NCBI GenBank assembly: GCA_002300355.1
Contig: NSGV01000001.1
Location: 2,418,001 to 2,482,000, forward strand
Source: Streptomyces sp. TLI_235
Lineage (GTDB): Bacteria > Actinomycetota > Actinomycetes > Streptomycetales > Streptomycetaceae
Direction of reading: 5' to 3'
Length of the DNA stretch: 64,000 nt
Every line of letters starts with the position of its first letter. The first letter of the stretch is position 1. The translations under genes and the position numbers were made by a program. The notes below the pieces were generated by a model. That model did no database searches. It was given only the letters and a program-made list of their open reading frames with translations, and was not told the origin of the DNA. Shown one piece after another: positions 8,480 to 18,156 of the stretch.

Positions 8480-9859
8480 TCAGTTGGCGATCACGGTGAC
8501 CTCGCCGATGCCGAGGTCGCGGACGCCGTCGCCGATGACGGCGGCGTCACCGACGAGCACGGTGACCAGGCGATCGGGCGGGAAGGCGGCGACGACGGCC
8601 TCGGTGGCGGACTCGGTGCCGAGTTCGGCGAGCTGCCGGTAGACGTCGGCCTGGTAGTCGTCGGGCAGGTACTGCTCGACCTGGTCGGCGAGGGTGGCGG
8701 CGACCGAGCCGGCCGTCTCGTACTTCAGCGGGGCGACGCCGACGAGGAACTGCACGGCCTCGTCGCGCTCGGCGTCGGTGAGGCCCTCGGCGGCGAGGGT
8801 GCGCAGGATCGTCCAGGTGTCGGCGAGGGCCGGGGCGGTGGACGCGGTGTCGACCGAGCCGCTGATGGCGAGCAGGGCGCGACCGGAGCCGTCGGCGGCG
8901 GAGCGCAGCGGCTGGGCGAAGGCGCGGACGCCGTAGGTGTAGCCCTTCTCCTCGCGCAGGACGCGGTCGAGGCGGGAGGTGAGGGTGCCGCCGAGGCAGT
9001 AGGTGCCGAGGATCTGGGCGGCCCAGGTGGGGTCGTGGCGGTCGGGGCCGATGCGGCCGATGAGGAGTTGGGTCTGGACGGAGCCGGGCCGGTCGACGAT
9101 GATCACGCGGCCCTTGTCGTCGGCGGTGACGGGGGCGTGGACGGCCTGGTCGGCGGTGTCGGCGGTCCAGGTGCCGAGGGTGCTTTCGAGGAGGGTGGGG
9201 AGGTCGGTGCCGGTAAGGTCGCCGACGACGACGGCGGTGGTGGTGCCGGGCCGGACGTGGGCCCGGTAGAAGGCGTCGACGGCGGCGCGGTCGATGGTGC
9301 GGACGGTGTCGGCGGTGCCGCTGCGGGGGCGGGAGAGCCGGTCGGTGGCGTCGAAGAGTGCCGCGTAGAGGGCCTTGGCGGCGCGCCGGGCGGGGTTGGC
9401 GAGTTCGTGGGTGATCTCGTCGAGGCGGTTGGCGACGAGTCGTTCGATCTCGTCCTCGGGGAGGGCGGGGGCCCGGAGGGCGTCGGCGAGGAGGGTGAGG
9501 CCGCGTTCGAGTCGGGAGGCGGGGACTTCGAGGCTGACGCGGATGGCGGGGTGGTCGGCGTGGGCGTCGAGGGTGGCGCCGGCGCGTTCGAGTTCGGCGG
9601 CGAATTCCTCGGCGGTGTGGTGCTCGGTGCCTTCGTTGAGGGCGCGGGCGAGGATGTTGGCGACGCCGTCGAGGCCGGTGGGTTCGGCGGCGAGCGGGGC
9701 GTCGAGGACGAGGTCGACGGCGACGAGCTGCTGGCCGGGGCGGTGGCAGTGCAGGACGGTGATGCCGTTGCCGAGGGTGAGCCGCTGGGGTGCCGGGAAG
9801 GCCCACGGGGTGGGGGTGCCGGCGGCGGGCTGGGGGTGGAAGGTCATCTGGCTGGTCAC
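8480..9859 (-). CDS. M16 family peptidase, non-catalytic partner subunit
   Basis: A 459-residue M16 (insulinase/processing-peptidase) protein with two halves of the M16 fold. It lacks the zinc-binding HxxEH motif but keeps the C-terminal substrate-binding region (LREEKGYTYGVRAFAQ), as expected for the partner that pairs with a catalytic subunit. The family cleaves peptides or imported presequences; the actinobacterial substrates are unknown. GTG at 9859 overlaps the stop of the upstream M16 gene (GTGA), indicating translational coupling, with GGAG just upstream. The upstream gene is frameshifted in this sequence, which would affect coupling and complex formation if real. Confidence 0.88.
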   Translation of the reverse strand: MTSQMTFHPQPAAGTPTPWAFPAPQRLTLGNGITVLHCHRPGQQLVAVDLVLDAPLAAEPTGLDGVANILARALNEGTEHHTAEEFAAELERAGATLDAHADHPAIRVSLEVPASRLERGLTLLADALRAPALPEDEIERLVANRLDEITHELANPARRAAKALYAALFDATDRLSRPRSGTADTVRTIDRAAVDAFYRAHVRPGTTTAVVVGDLTGTDLPTLLESTLGTWTADTADQAVHAPVTADDKGRVIIVDRPGSVQTQLLIGRIGPDRHDPTWAAQILGTYCLGGTLTSRLDRVLREEKGYTYGVRAFAQPLRSAADGSGRALLAISGSVDTASTAPALADTWTILRTLAAEGLTDAERDEAVQFLVGVAPLKYETAGSVAATLADQVEQYLPDDYQADVYRQLAELGTESATEAVVAAFPPDRLVTVLVGDAAVIGDGVRDLGIGEVTVIAN

Positions 9860-11192
9860 GCGGCCGTCTCCTGCTCGGTGGTGTCGTCGGCGTCGGGGCC
9901 GGTGGTGGTGGGCTCGTAGACGAGGACGGCCCGGTTCTGCGGGTGGAGGCGGGCCGCGGCGACGGTGCGGACTTCTTCGGCGGTGATGTCGAGGACCTTG
10001 GGGAGTGCCTCGTTGACGAGGTTGGGGTCGCCGAAGAGGACGGCGTAGCGGCAGAGTTCGTCGGCGCGGCCGGCGACGGTGGTGAGCCGGTCGAGCCATT
10101 CGCGCTCGATCTGGGCCTGGGCGCGTTCGAGTTCTTCGGGGTGGGGCCTTCGGTGGCGAAGCGGGCGAGTTCTTCGTCGACGGCGGTGTTGATGGCGTCG
10201 ATGGTGGCGTCGCCGCTGGTTTTGACGTCGAGCCAGCCGAGGCTGGGGGCGCCGGCGAGGCGGAGGAGGCCGAAGCCGGCGGTGACGGCGGTGCGGTCGC
10301 GGCGGACGAGCCGGTTGTAGAGGCGGCTGGATTCGCCGGAGCCGAGGATGGTGAGGGCGAGGTCGGCGGCGTCGGCCTCGCGGGTGCCGTCGTGGGGGAG
10401 GCGGTAGGCGGCCATGAGGGCGCGGCTGGGGACGTCCTCCTCGACGAGTTCGCGGAGTTCGCTGCCGATGGTGTCGGGGAGGGTGCCGTCGCGCGGGGGC
10501 TGCTTGCCGTTGTGGGCGGGGATGGTGCCGAAGTACTTCTCGACCCAGGCGATGGTCTGCTCGGGGTCGAGGTCGCCGACGATGGAGAGGACGGCGTTGT
10601 TGGGGGCGTAGTAGGTGCGGAAGAAGGTGCGGGCGTCTTCGAGGGTGGCGGCGTCGAGGTCGGCCATGGAGCCGATGGGGGTGTGGTGGTAGGGGTGGCC
10701 GTCGGGGAAGCTCAGGGCGGTGAGCTTCTCGAAGGCGGTGCCGTAGGGGACGTTGTCGTAGCGCTGGCGGCGTTCGTTCTTGACGACGTCGCGCTGGTTC
10801 TCCATGGACGTGTCGTCGAGGGCGTCGAGGAGGGAGCCCATGCGGTCGGCTTCGAGCCAGAGGGCGAGCTCGAGCTGGTGGGCGGGCATGGTCTCGAAGT
10901 AGTTGGTGCGTTCGAAGCTCGTGGTGCCGTTGAGGGAGCCGCCGGCGCCCTGGACGAGTTCGAAGTGGCCGTTGTTGGAGACGTTCCGCGAGCCCTGGAA
11001 CATGAGGTGTTCGAAGAGGTGGGCGAGGCCGGTGCGGCCCTTGACCTCGTGGCGGGAGCCGACGTCGTACCAGAGGCAGACGGCGGTGACCGGGGTGAGG
11101 TGGTCCTCGGAGAGCACCACGCGCAGGCCGTTGGCCAGGCGGTGTTCGGTGATGGCGAGGCCTCGGTGGGAGGCGGGGGCCGGCTGGGCCAT
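9856..11192 (-). pseudogene. M16 family zinc peptidase, catalytic subunit, broken by a one-base frameshift
   Basis: ATG at 11192 (GGAAGG upstream) begins MAQPAPASHRGLAITEHRL. The zinc motif HLFEH with downstream ENQRDVVKNE identifies the catalytic M16 subunit. Near residue 350 the reading leaves frame at ARFATEGPTP. The expected continuation EELERAQAQIEREWLDRL lies in another frame, which runs on to the stop at 9856. The break is at the G-run 10138-10141 on the plus strand: the coding strand reads ACCCCGAAGAA where five C are expected, so one base is missing. With the base restored the protein is 445 residues and its stop overlaps the partner's start. Either a sequencing error or a genuine recent loss; all other features look intact. 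Confidence 0.88.
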
Positions 11193-11512
11193 GCGCTGTG
11201 GGTCCTTCCCTGGTGGTTGTGCAGGTCGGGGGCTGTGTGCGTGTCCCCATTGTGGTGCAACGCGCGGGGGGCCGTGATGTGTCCGCGCAGGGGCGGCGTT
11301 CGCCAGGGGCGGACGCGGCGGGGTCGGGGCGGCGGGGCGGGCTGCGGGGTGCGGCAGGGCCTGCGGCGGAGTGCTGCGCGGCGGGGGTGGGCGTGGCTGT
11401 GGGTGGGAGGGTCCACAATGGGGGGCGCCGTGCCCCCTAGGGTTCGACGCGGTGGCCGGTTTCGGTCGCCGTTCGACAGACGCAAGCCCGACACGCAAGG
11501 AGCCCCGCCGCG
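11193..11512. other. Divergent intergenic region between M16 genes and parC
   Basis: About 320 bp holding the promoters of two divergent transcription units. The motif CCACAATGGGG occurs twice, once facing each gene (11411-11421 on plus, 11245-11255 on minus), as described under findings. A small GGGGGGC/GCCCCCT hairpin lies near 11415-11439. No ORF is credible here. Confidence 0.45.
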
Positions 11513-13963
11513 ATGGCCCGCCGCAGTTCGCCCACTCCGCCGCCCGGTGACTTCGAGGAGCGGATTCTCGATGTCGATGTGGTGGACGAGATGCAGGGCT
11601 CGTTCCTGGAGTACGCGTATTCGGTGATCTACTCGCGGGCGCTGCCGGACGCACGGGACGGCTTGAAGCCGGTGCACCGGCGGATCCTGTACCAGGCCAA
11701 CGAGATGGGCCTGCGGCCGGAGCGCGGCCATGTGAAGTGCGCCCGTCTGGTGGGCGAGGTGATGGGCCGGCTGCACCCGCACGGTGATGCGTCGATCTAC
11801 GACTCCGTGGTGCGCATGGCACAGCCGTTCTCGATGCGGCTGCCGTTGATCGACGGGCACGGGAACTTCGGTTCGCTGGGCAACGACGATCCGCCGGCGG
11901 CGATGCGGTACACGGAGTCGCGGCTGACGGCGGCGTCGATGTCGATGGTGGAGTCGATCCACGAGGACACGGTCGACTTCGGTCCGAACTACGACGGCAG
12001 TGAGCAGGAGCCGCAGGTTCTGCCGTCGGCGTTCCCGAATCTGCTGGTGAACGGCGCGTCGGGCATCGCGGTGGGTATGGCGACGAACATGCCGCCGCAC
12101 AATCTGGCGGAGGTGGTGGCGGCCGCCAGGCATCTGATCAAGCACCCGAACGCGGATCTGGACACGCTGATGCGGTTCGTGCCGGGTCCGGACCTGCCGA
12201 CGGGCGGGCGGATCGTGGGTCTGTCCGGGATCCGGGACGCGTACGCGAACGGCCGGGGGACGTTCAAGATCCGGGCGACGACGACGATCGAGAGTGTGTC
12301 GGCGCGCCGCAAGGGGATCGTGGTCACCGAGCTGCCGTACAGCGTGGGCCCGGAGAAGGTGATCGCGAAGATCAAGGATCTGGTCAACGCGAAGAAGCTG
12401 CAGGGCATCGCGGACGTCAAGGATCTGACGGACCGTGAGAACGGTCTTCGCCTGGTGATCGAGGTGAAGAACGGGTTCGTGCCGGAGGCGCTGCTGGAGC
12501 AGCTGTTCAAGTTGACGCCGATGGAGGAGACCTTCGGTATCAACAATGTGGCGCTGGTGGACGGTCAGCCGTTGACGCTGGGTCTGAAGGAGCTGCTGGA
12601 GGTCTATGTCGACCACCGTTTCGAGGTGGTGCGTCGGCGCAGTGACTTCCGGCGGCGCAAGCGTCAGGAGCGGCTGCACCTGGTCGAGGGCCTGCTGGTG
12701 GCGCTGGTCGACATCGACGAGGTGATCGCGCTCATCCGGTCGAGCGACAACGCGGCGCAGGCGAAGGAGCGGCTGATCGAGCGCTTCTCGCTGTCGGAGG
12801 TGCAGACGGCGTACATCCTGGACACTCCGCTGCGGCGGCTGACCCGGTTCGACCGGGTGGAGCTGGAGGACGAGCAGCGGAAGCTGACGGCGGAGATCGC
12901 GGAGCTGACGGAGATCCTGGAGTCGGATTCGCGGCTGCGCAGTGTGGTGTCGTCGGAGCTGGGCGCGGTGTCGAAGCAATTCGGGACGGCGCGTCGGACG
13001 GTGCTGCTGGAGGCGGGGGCGGTGCCGAGTGCGGCGCTGTCGGTGCCGCTGGAGGTGGCTGACGATCCGTGCCGGGTGCTGCTGTCGTCGACGGGTCTGC
13101 TGGTGCGGACGCCGGACGCCGCGTCGGTGGCGGTGCCGGAGCAGCGGGCGAAGCACGATGTGGTCGTGTCGGCGGTGGCTGCGACGGCGCGGGCGGATGT
13201 GGGTGTGGTGACGTCGGCGGGCCGGGTGCTGCGGCTGCCGGTGATCGATCTGCCGCAGTTGCCGCCGGGTGGTGCGTCGTCGCTGGCCGGGGGTGCGGCG
13301 GTGTCGGAGTTCCTGCGGCTGGAGGCCGGGGAGCGGGCGCTGGCGTTGACGACCCTGGACGAGTCGTCGCCGGGTCTGGCGCTGGGCACGGTGCAGGGCG
13401 TGGTGAAGCGTGTGGTGCCGGAGTGGCCGGCGAACAAGGACGAGTTCGAGGTGATCGCCCTCCGGGAGGGTGACGAGGTCGTCGGCGCGGTGGAGTTGGC
13501 GACGGGTGAGGAGGACCTGGTCTTCATCACCTCGGATGCGCAGTTGCTGCGGTATCCGGCGGGTCAGGTGCGGCCGCAGGGTCGTCCGGCCGGCGGTATG
13601 GCGGGTGTGAAGGTGTCGGACGGGGCCCGGGTGCTGTCGTTCACGGCGGTGGATCCGGCCGCGGACGCGGTGGTGCTGTCGGTGGCGGCGGCGTCGGGGA
13701 CGCTGTCGGGCGGTGAGCAGACGACGTGGAAGATGACGCCGTTCGAGCTGTATCCGCGCAAGGGCCGGGCGACGGGCGGTGTGCGCTGCCAGCGGTTCCT
13801 GCGGGGCGAGGATGTGCTGGCGTTCGCGTGGGCGGGTGCGGCTCCGGCGCTGGCGGCCGCGGCGAACGGTTCGCCGGTGGAGCTGCCGGAGCGTGATCCG
13901 CGCCGGGACGGTTCGGGTTCGCCGGTGACGGCACAGGTCGCGACCGTGGGCGGCCGGATGTAG
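11513..13963 (+). CDS. parC: DNA topoisomerase IV subunit A
   Basis: The 816-residue breakage-reunion subunit of topoisomerase IV, which decatenates daughter chromosomes with ParE. The N-terminal winged-helix/tower domain carries LPDARDGLKPVHRRIL, LHPHGDASIYD and the catalytic tyrosine in AAMRYTES (Tyr133). A C-terminal beta-pinwheel follows from about 510. I prefer ParC to GyrA because a ParE-type B subunit lies at 25.9-28.0 kb in this window and no gyrase B is adjacent, matching the Streptomyces arrangement. ATG at 11513 is preceded by AAGGAG. A hairpin at 13979 ends the gene. It faces away from the M16 operon. Confidence 0.93.
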   Translation: MARRSSPTPPPGDFEERILDVDVVDEMQGSFLEYAYSVIYSRALPDARDGLKPVHRRILYQANEMGLRPERGHVKCARLVGEVMGRLHPHGDASIYDSVVRMAQPFSMRLPLIDGHGNFGSLGNDDPPAAMRYTESRLTAASMSMVESIHEDTVDFGPNYDGSEQEPQVLPSAFPNLLVNGASGIAVGMATNMPPHNLAEVVAAARHLIKHPNADLDTLMRFVPGPDLPTGGRIVGLSGIRDAYANGRGTFKIRATTTIESVSARRKGIVVTELPYSVGPEKVIAKIKDLVNAKKLQGIADVKDLTDRENGLRLVIEVKNGFVPEALLEQLFKLTPMEETFGINNVALVDGQPLTLGLKELLEVYVDHRFEVVRRRSDFRRRKRQERLHLVEGLLVALVDIDEVIALIRSSDNAAQAKERLIERFSLSEVQTAYILDTPLRRLTRFDRVELEDEQRKLTAEIAELTEILESDSRLRSVVSSELGAVSKQFGTARRTVLLEAGAVPSAALSVPLEVADDPCRVLLSSTGLLVRTPDAASVAVPEQRAKHDVVVSAVAATARADVGVVTSAGRVLRLPVIDLPQLPPGGASSLAGGAAVSEFLRLEAGERALALTTLDESSPGLALGTVQGVVKRVVPEWPANKDEFEVIALREGDEVVGAVELATGEEDLVFITSDAQLLRYPAGQVRPQGRPAGGMAGVKVSDGARVLSFTAVDPAADAVVLSVAAASGTLSGGEQTTWKMTPFELYPRKGRATGGVRCQRFLRGEDVLAFAWAGAAPALAAAANGSPVELPERDPRRDGSGSPVTAQVATVGGRM

Positions 13964-13978
13964 GGCCGGTTTCGGGTG

Positions 13979-14010
13979 ACGGGGGTGCTGCTGCGGCGGC
14001 GCCCCCGTTT
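13979..14010 (+). terminator. Hairpin terminator after parC
   Basis: Arms ACGGGGGTGC (13979-13988) and GCGCCCCCGT (13999-14008), with one G-T pair, followed by TTT. It begins 15 bp after the parC stop and looks like a classic intrinsic terminator. Confidence 0.75.
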
Positions 14011-14144
14011 CCGTTGGTGCCGGGGGGGGTTCGCGGGGTGGCCGGGGTGGGGGTCGCAGCGCGGCCGGGGAGGGGGTCGCGGGGAGGCCGGGGTGGGGGT
14101 CGGCCACCGCGGCGGGCGGGGGTGGCGAGGGTAGGCTTGCCTGG

Positions 14145-15044
14145 GTGAGCACCTGCGCGACTCTGTCGCTGGAACTGTCCGAGCCGTTGGCCGCGACCGC
14201 GGCGACGGCCTCGACCTGGCTGCTGGTGGAGCAGGCCGGGCCGTGGGGGGCGAAGGCGCTGCTGGAGAGCCATCTGGACACCGCGGTGGGGGCGGCGTTG
14301 GAGGCGGCCGCGGCGGGGTCGGGGGTGCGGGTGGCGCTGGTGCGCAGCCCGGGTCGTCATGCGGATGCCCGGCCCGACGCACGGCACCAGGTGGTCGTGG
14401 CGCACACGGTGCCCGGCCGGTCGTGGGTGCGGCGCTGGTCGGTGGCGGATCCGGCGGAGCTCCTGGGTCTGGATTTCGCGGCGCTGGGGGCGGGGGTGCA
14501 CGGCGGTCTGGGTGCGGAGCACGGGGGCGGCCCGATCGCGCTGGTGTGCACGAACGGCCGTCGGGACCGGTGTTGTGCGCTGCTGGGGCGGCCGTTGGCG
14601 GCGGAGTTGGCGGCGTCGGGTGTGGGCGAGGTGTGGGAGGTGACGCATCTGGGCGGTCACCGTTTCTCGCCGACGATGCTGGTGCTGCCGTTCGGGTACG
14701 CGTACGGGCGGTTGTCGGGGGCGGCGGCGAAGGAGGTGCTGGCGTCGACGGCGGCGGGGCACACGGTGCCGGAGTTCTCGCGGGGCCGGTCGTGCTGGGA
14801 GCGTCCGGGTCAGGCGGCGGAGCATGCGGTGCGCCTGGCGGTGGGTGAGACGTCGGCGGAGGTGCTGTCGGTGCGTCAGTCGGTGGTGGACGGCGGCTGG
14901 TCGGTGGAGGTGTCGCACGTGGACGGCCGGCGCTGGCGGGTGCCGGTGGTGGAGGGGGTGTCGGCGCCGCCGCGTCCGGAGAGTTGCGGGAAGGCGGCGG
15001 GGACGCCGTCGCGGATGGTCGCGGGGCCGGTGGAACGGCTGTGA
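14145..15044 (+). CDS. Sucrase/ferredoxin-like family protein
   Basis: A 299-residue protein of the sucrase/ferredoxin-like family (thioredoxin-like ferredoxin fold, first noted in yeast Aim32-type proteins). CTNGRRDRCC (about residue 138), preceded by a loop with Arg and His, and HLGGHRFSPTMLVLPFG are typical. An N-terminal Cys at residue 4 and the CC pair could ligate an iron-sulfur cluster or act in redox. The start is GTG at 14145, in GTGAGCACCTGC. No membrane segment or signal peptide. The gene stands alone between the parC terminator and the bidirectional terminator at 15039. Role in Streptomyces unknown. Confidence 0.8.
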   Translation: MSTCATLSLELSEPLAATAATASTWLLVEQAGPWGAKALLESHLDTAVGAALEAAAAGSGVRVALVRSPGRHADARPDARHQVVVAHTVPGRSWVRRWSVADPAELLGLDFAALGAGVHGGLGAEHGGGPIALVCTNGRRDRCCALLGRPLAAELAASGVGEVWEVTHLGGHRFSPTMLVLPFGYAYGRLSGAAAKEVLASTAAGHTVPEFSRGRSCWERPGQAAEHAVRLAVGETSAEVLSVRQSVVDGGWSVEVSHVDGRRWRVPVVEGVSAPPRPESCGKAAGTPSRMVAGPVERL

Positions 15045-15088
15045 CGGCCCCGCGCCCGCTGTCCGGGAGGGCGGGGGGGCCGTCACAG
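15039..15088. terminator. Bidirectional terminator between convergent genes
   Basis: Arms CTGTGACGGCCCC and GGGGCCGTCACAG are perfectly complementary over 13 bp. The left arm overlaps the stop codon of the sucrase-like gene; the right arm ends 13 bp before the 3' end of the substrate-binding protein gene. It can serve both directions. Confidence 0.8.
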
Positions 15089-15100
15089 GTCGGGGGTGGG

Positions 15101-16162
15101 TCAGCCCTTGGCGGCCTTGGTGACGAATTCGGTGGTGTAGGTCTTGGCGAGGTCGATGCTCGCCTCCTTGCCCTTGACGTCGGGGTGGAAGGCGCCGAGG
15201 ACGGCGAGGACGGTCTTCGGGCCGTCGGCGGGCATGACGCCGTCGGTGGTGAACATGGGCAGGGTGGCCTTGATGGCGGCCGCGTACTGCTCGGCGCCGC
15301 CCTGGGCGTAGTCGGCGGGCATCTTCGCGGCGATCTCCTCGGGGCTGTGGGTGTTCATCCACGTGAGGGTCTTGACGAAGGCGTTGGCGAGCTTCTGCAC
15401 GGTGTCCTTGTTGCTGTTCACCCAGGCGGTGTTCATGTACAGCGCGGACGAGGGGTAGAGGCCGCCGAGGGCGGCCTTGGAGCCCTCGGGGGTGCGCATG
15501 TCGTACAGGACGGTGCCGATGTTCTTGGCGAGGATGTTGGCGACGGTGGGGTCGGTGGTCATGCCGGCGTCGATGGAGCCCTGCTGCATGGCGGCGATGA
15601 AGGTCTGGCCGGCGCCGACGGCGATGGGGCTGAACTGGCTGGTGTCGACGCCGTTCTTGACGGCGAGGTACTTGGTGAGGAAGTCGGTGGAGGAGCCGAT
15701 GCTGGTGACGCCGAGCTTGCGGCCCTTGAAGTCGGCGCCGCTCTTGATGGCTCCGGCCTGCTTGGCGGAGACGACCTCGACCTCGCCGGGGGCCTGGGAG
15801 AACTGGACGACGGATTCGACGCTCTTGCCCTTGGCCTGAAGGTCGATGGTGTGGTCGTAGAAGCCGACGGCACCCTGGACGTCTCCGGCGAGGAGGGCGG
15901 TGGTGGCGTTGACGCCGGCGGGTTCGCTCATCAGCTCGACGTTGACGCCGGCCTCGGCGAAGTAGCCGAGCCGCTGGGTGAGCATGGCGGGCATGTAGAT
16001 GACCTTGTCGAGGCCGCCGACCATGATCTTGACCTTGGGGCCCTCGACGGTGGGGCCGGCGGGGGCGGCGCCGTTGTGGGAGGTGGAGGCGGCGTCGTTG
16101 GCGCAGGCGGTCAGGGGCAGGAGGAGGGCGGCGGCGAGGGCGGCGGCGGCGGTTCTGCGCAT
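15101..16162 (-). CDS. NitT/TauT-type ABC transporter substrate-binding lipoprotein (NMT1-like)
   Basis: A 353-residue lipoprotein: a signal peptide ending LPLTAC puts the lipidated Cys at residue 20. The mature part is an NMT1/THI5/SsuA-like periplasmic-binding fold (KVKIMVGGLDKVIYMPA, then GYFAEAGVNVELM), the family that binds nitrate, sulfonates, taurine or thiamin pyrimidine precursors. The ligand cannot be assigned. It is the last gene of a minus-strand operon ATPase - permease - binding protein. GGAAGG lies about 10 bp before ATG 16162. No TPP riboswitch or sulfur gene is nearby to decide among substrates. Confidence 0.88.
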   Translation of the reverse strand: MRRTAAAALAAALLLPLTACANDAASTSHNGAAPAGPTVEGPKVKIMVGGLDKVIYMPAMLTQRLGYFAEAGVNVELMSEPAGVNATTALLAGDVQGAVGFYDHTIDLQAKGKSVESVVQFSQAPGEVEVVSAKQAGAIKSGADFKGRKLGVTSIGSSTDFLTKYLAVKNGVDTSQFSPIAVGAGQTFIAAMQQGSIDAGMTTDPTVANILAKNIGTVLYDMRTPEGSKAALGGLYPSSALYMNTAWVNSNKDTVQKLANAFVKTLTWMNTHSPEEIAAKMPADYAQGGAEQYAAAIKATLPMFTTDGVMPADGPKTVLAVLGAFHPDVKGKEASIDLAKTYTTEFVTKAAKG

Positions 16163-16235
16163 GGGTGGGGGCCTTCCTTGGTGCGCGGAGAGGTGAGGGC
16201 GGGGGTGTGCCGGGGCGGTACGGGAGGGGCGGGGG

Positions 16236-17105
16236 TCAGCGGCCGTCGCCGGAGTCGGCGGGCTTCCAGCGGAAGAGCCGCTTCTCGGCGAAGGTCAGCA
16301 GGCCCTCGGTGAACAGGGCGACGACGGCGAGGATGGTCATCGCGGCGTAGACGCCGGCGGCGTTGAAGGTGCCCTGGGCGGCGGCGACCATCAGGCCGAG
16401 GCCCTTGGTGGCGCCGATGTACTCGCCGACGATGGCGCCGATGAGGGCGAAGCCGAAGCTGACGTGCAGGCTGGTGAAGATCCAGGTGGTGGCGGCGGGG
16501 ATGACGACCTGCAGGGTGACCTTGCGGTTGTCCGCGCCGAGGATGCGGGCGTTGGCGACGAGGTTGCGGTCGACCTCGCGGGCGCCCTGGAAGGCGTTGA
16601 AGAACACCGGGAAGAACACCAGGACGACGGCGGAGGCGACCTTGGAGGCCGGGCCGAGGCCGAACCAGATGAGGAAGATCGGCGCGAGGACGATCCGCGG
16701 GATGGCGTTGAGGACCTTGATGTAGGGTCCGAACACGTCGGCGAGGAACCGGATCCGGCCGAGGGCGATGCCGAGCATGACGCCTGCGACGACGCCGATC
16801 ATCCAGCCGCTGAGCGCCTCGTACAGCGTGTAGCCGATCTGTTCGCCGAGCGATCCCTGGGCGGTGCCGTGGGTGATCCACTGCCAGATCTGCGCCCAGA
16901 TCTTCGACGGCTGGGAGAAGTTGAACGGGTCGATGACGCCGGTGCGGGCGCAGACCTCCCACAGGCCGAGGAAGGCGGCGAGGACGCCGGCCCGGGCGGC
17001 GTAGACGGTGTTGCGGCGGTTGCGGGCGGCGCGTTCGCGGACCTCGCTGCGGGTGGCGGCGGGGGCGGCCTGCGGCACGGCGGCGGGGGCGGTCTCAAGC
17101 GGCAC
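16236..17105 (-). CDS. NitT/TauT-type ABC transporter permease
   Basis: A membrane permease with about six hydrophobic helices. The conserved EAA loop region is seen around GAREVDRNLVANARILGADN before the last helices. It forms the channel for the adjacent NMT1-like binding protein. I prefer GTG at 17105, six bases after GAGGAG. An upstream GTG at 17123 is also in frame and would overlap the ATPase gene by 29 bp and give 295 residues. Either way the gene overlaps the 3' end of the ATPase gene, indicating translational coupling. Confidence 0.87.
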   Translation of the reverse strand: MPLETAPAAVPQAAPAATRSEVRERAARNRRNTVYAARAGVLAAFLGLWEVCARTGVIDPFNFSQPSKIWAQIWQWITHGTAQGSLGEQIGYTLYEALSGWMIGVVAGVMLGIALGRIRFLADVFGPYIKVLNAIPRIVLAPIFLIWFGLGPASKVASAVVLVFFPVFFNAFQGAREVDRNLVANARILGADNRKVTLQVVIPAATTWIFTSLHVSFGFALIGAIVGEYIGATKGLGLMVAAAQGTFNAAGVYAAMTILAVVALFTEGLLTFAEKRLFRWKPADSGDGR

Positions 17106-17928
17106 GACCCGCTCCTCTCTCACGGGTGATGCGGACTTCCTCGCCGAGGGAGGCCCAGATCTCGCGGTACAGCTCGACGAAGCGGGGCTCCAGGCGGACG
17201 GCCTCGACGGTGCGCGGCCGGGGCAGGTCGACGGTGAAGACCTCCTTGACGGTGGCCGGGCCCGCGGTCATGACGACGACCCGGTCGGCGAGGGCGATGG
17301 CCTCGTCGAGGTCGTGGGTGACGAAGACGACGGAGGAGCCGGTGCCCGCCCACAGGTCGAGCAGCTGGTCGGACATCAGGGCCCGGGTCTGCACGTCGAG
17401 CGCGGAGAACGGCTCGTCCATGAGCAGGATCTTCGGGTCGTTGACGAAGGTCTGGGCGAGGGCGACGCGCTTGCGCATGCCGCCGGACAGCTGGTGCGGG
17501 TAGCGGTCCTCGAAGGCGCCGAGGCCGACCCGGGCCAGCCAGTCGCGGGCCCTCTCGCGGGCCTCGTCGGCGGGCACGCCGCGGAAGCGCGGGCCGGCGG
17601 TGACGTTGGAGAGCACGGTGCGCCACGGGAAGACGGCGTCCTGCTGGAAGACGAAGCCGACGTGCGGGTTGATCCCGTCGACGTGCTCGCCGTGGACCTT
17701 CACCTCGCCCTCGGTGGGCTCCTCCAGACCGCTGACCAGGGTCAGGGTGGTGGACTTGCCGCAGCCGGTGGGGCCGACGACGGCGACGAACTCGCCGGGG
17801 GCGACGGTCAGGTCGAGGTCCCGGACGGCGGTGTGCAGGGTGCCGGACGGCGTCCGGAAGCGTTTGGTCGCCCCGGTCAACTCGATCGCCGGGACGGCGC
17901 CGGCCTTGTGCGGGCTCACGTGAACCAC
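17095..17928 (-). CDS. NitT/TauT-type ABC transporter ATP-binding protein
   Basis: A 277-residue ATPase that powers the importer. All motifs are canonical: Walker A GPTGCGKSTT, Q-loop VFQQDAVFPW, signature LSGGMRKR, Walker B ILLMDEPFSALD and switch His in VFVTHDLDEA. It is the first gene of the operon. GTG 17928 and GTG 17919 are both possible starts near the AGGAGG at 17930-17936; the second has better spacing. The gene diverges from the CitA-like kinase across 228 bp, so the two could share regulation. Confidence 0.92.
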   Translation of the reverse strand: MVHVSPHKAGAVPAIELTGATKRFRTPSGTLHTAVRDLDLTVAPGEFVAVVGPTGCGKSTTLTLVSGLEEPTEGEVKVHGEHVDGINPHVGFVFQQDAVFPWRTVLSNVTAGPRFRGVPADEARERARDWLARVGLGAFEDRYPHQLSGGMRKRVALAQTFVNDPKILLMDEPFSALDVQTRALMSDQLLDLWAGTGSSVVFVTHDLDEAIALADRVVVMTAGPATVKEVFTVDLPRPRTVEAVRLEPRFVELYREIWASLGEEVRITRERGAGRAA

Positions 17929-18156
17929 CTACCTCCTCGGCCGGCGTCGTCGCCGGCTCGGTGCTGTGCTCCGGGACGGTACGAGCGGCGGGGCGGGCGG
18001 CGGGAGGCTTGCGGGCTTATCGCGGCTTTGTCGCGTTGAGGGGTGTTCTGCTCGTTTTGCTTCCGCTACAACGGCTCAGCGGGGCTGGCACGAAACACGG
18101 GCGAAACGTAGGGTGACCGTCCACCCCGCCCCCGCTGAGCACGGAAGGAGCCCGCG

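Noticed and set aside
17929..18156. TPP riboswitch upstream of the NMT1-type importer
   Set aside because: No CTGAGA-type core or matching stem arrangement seen.
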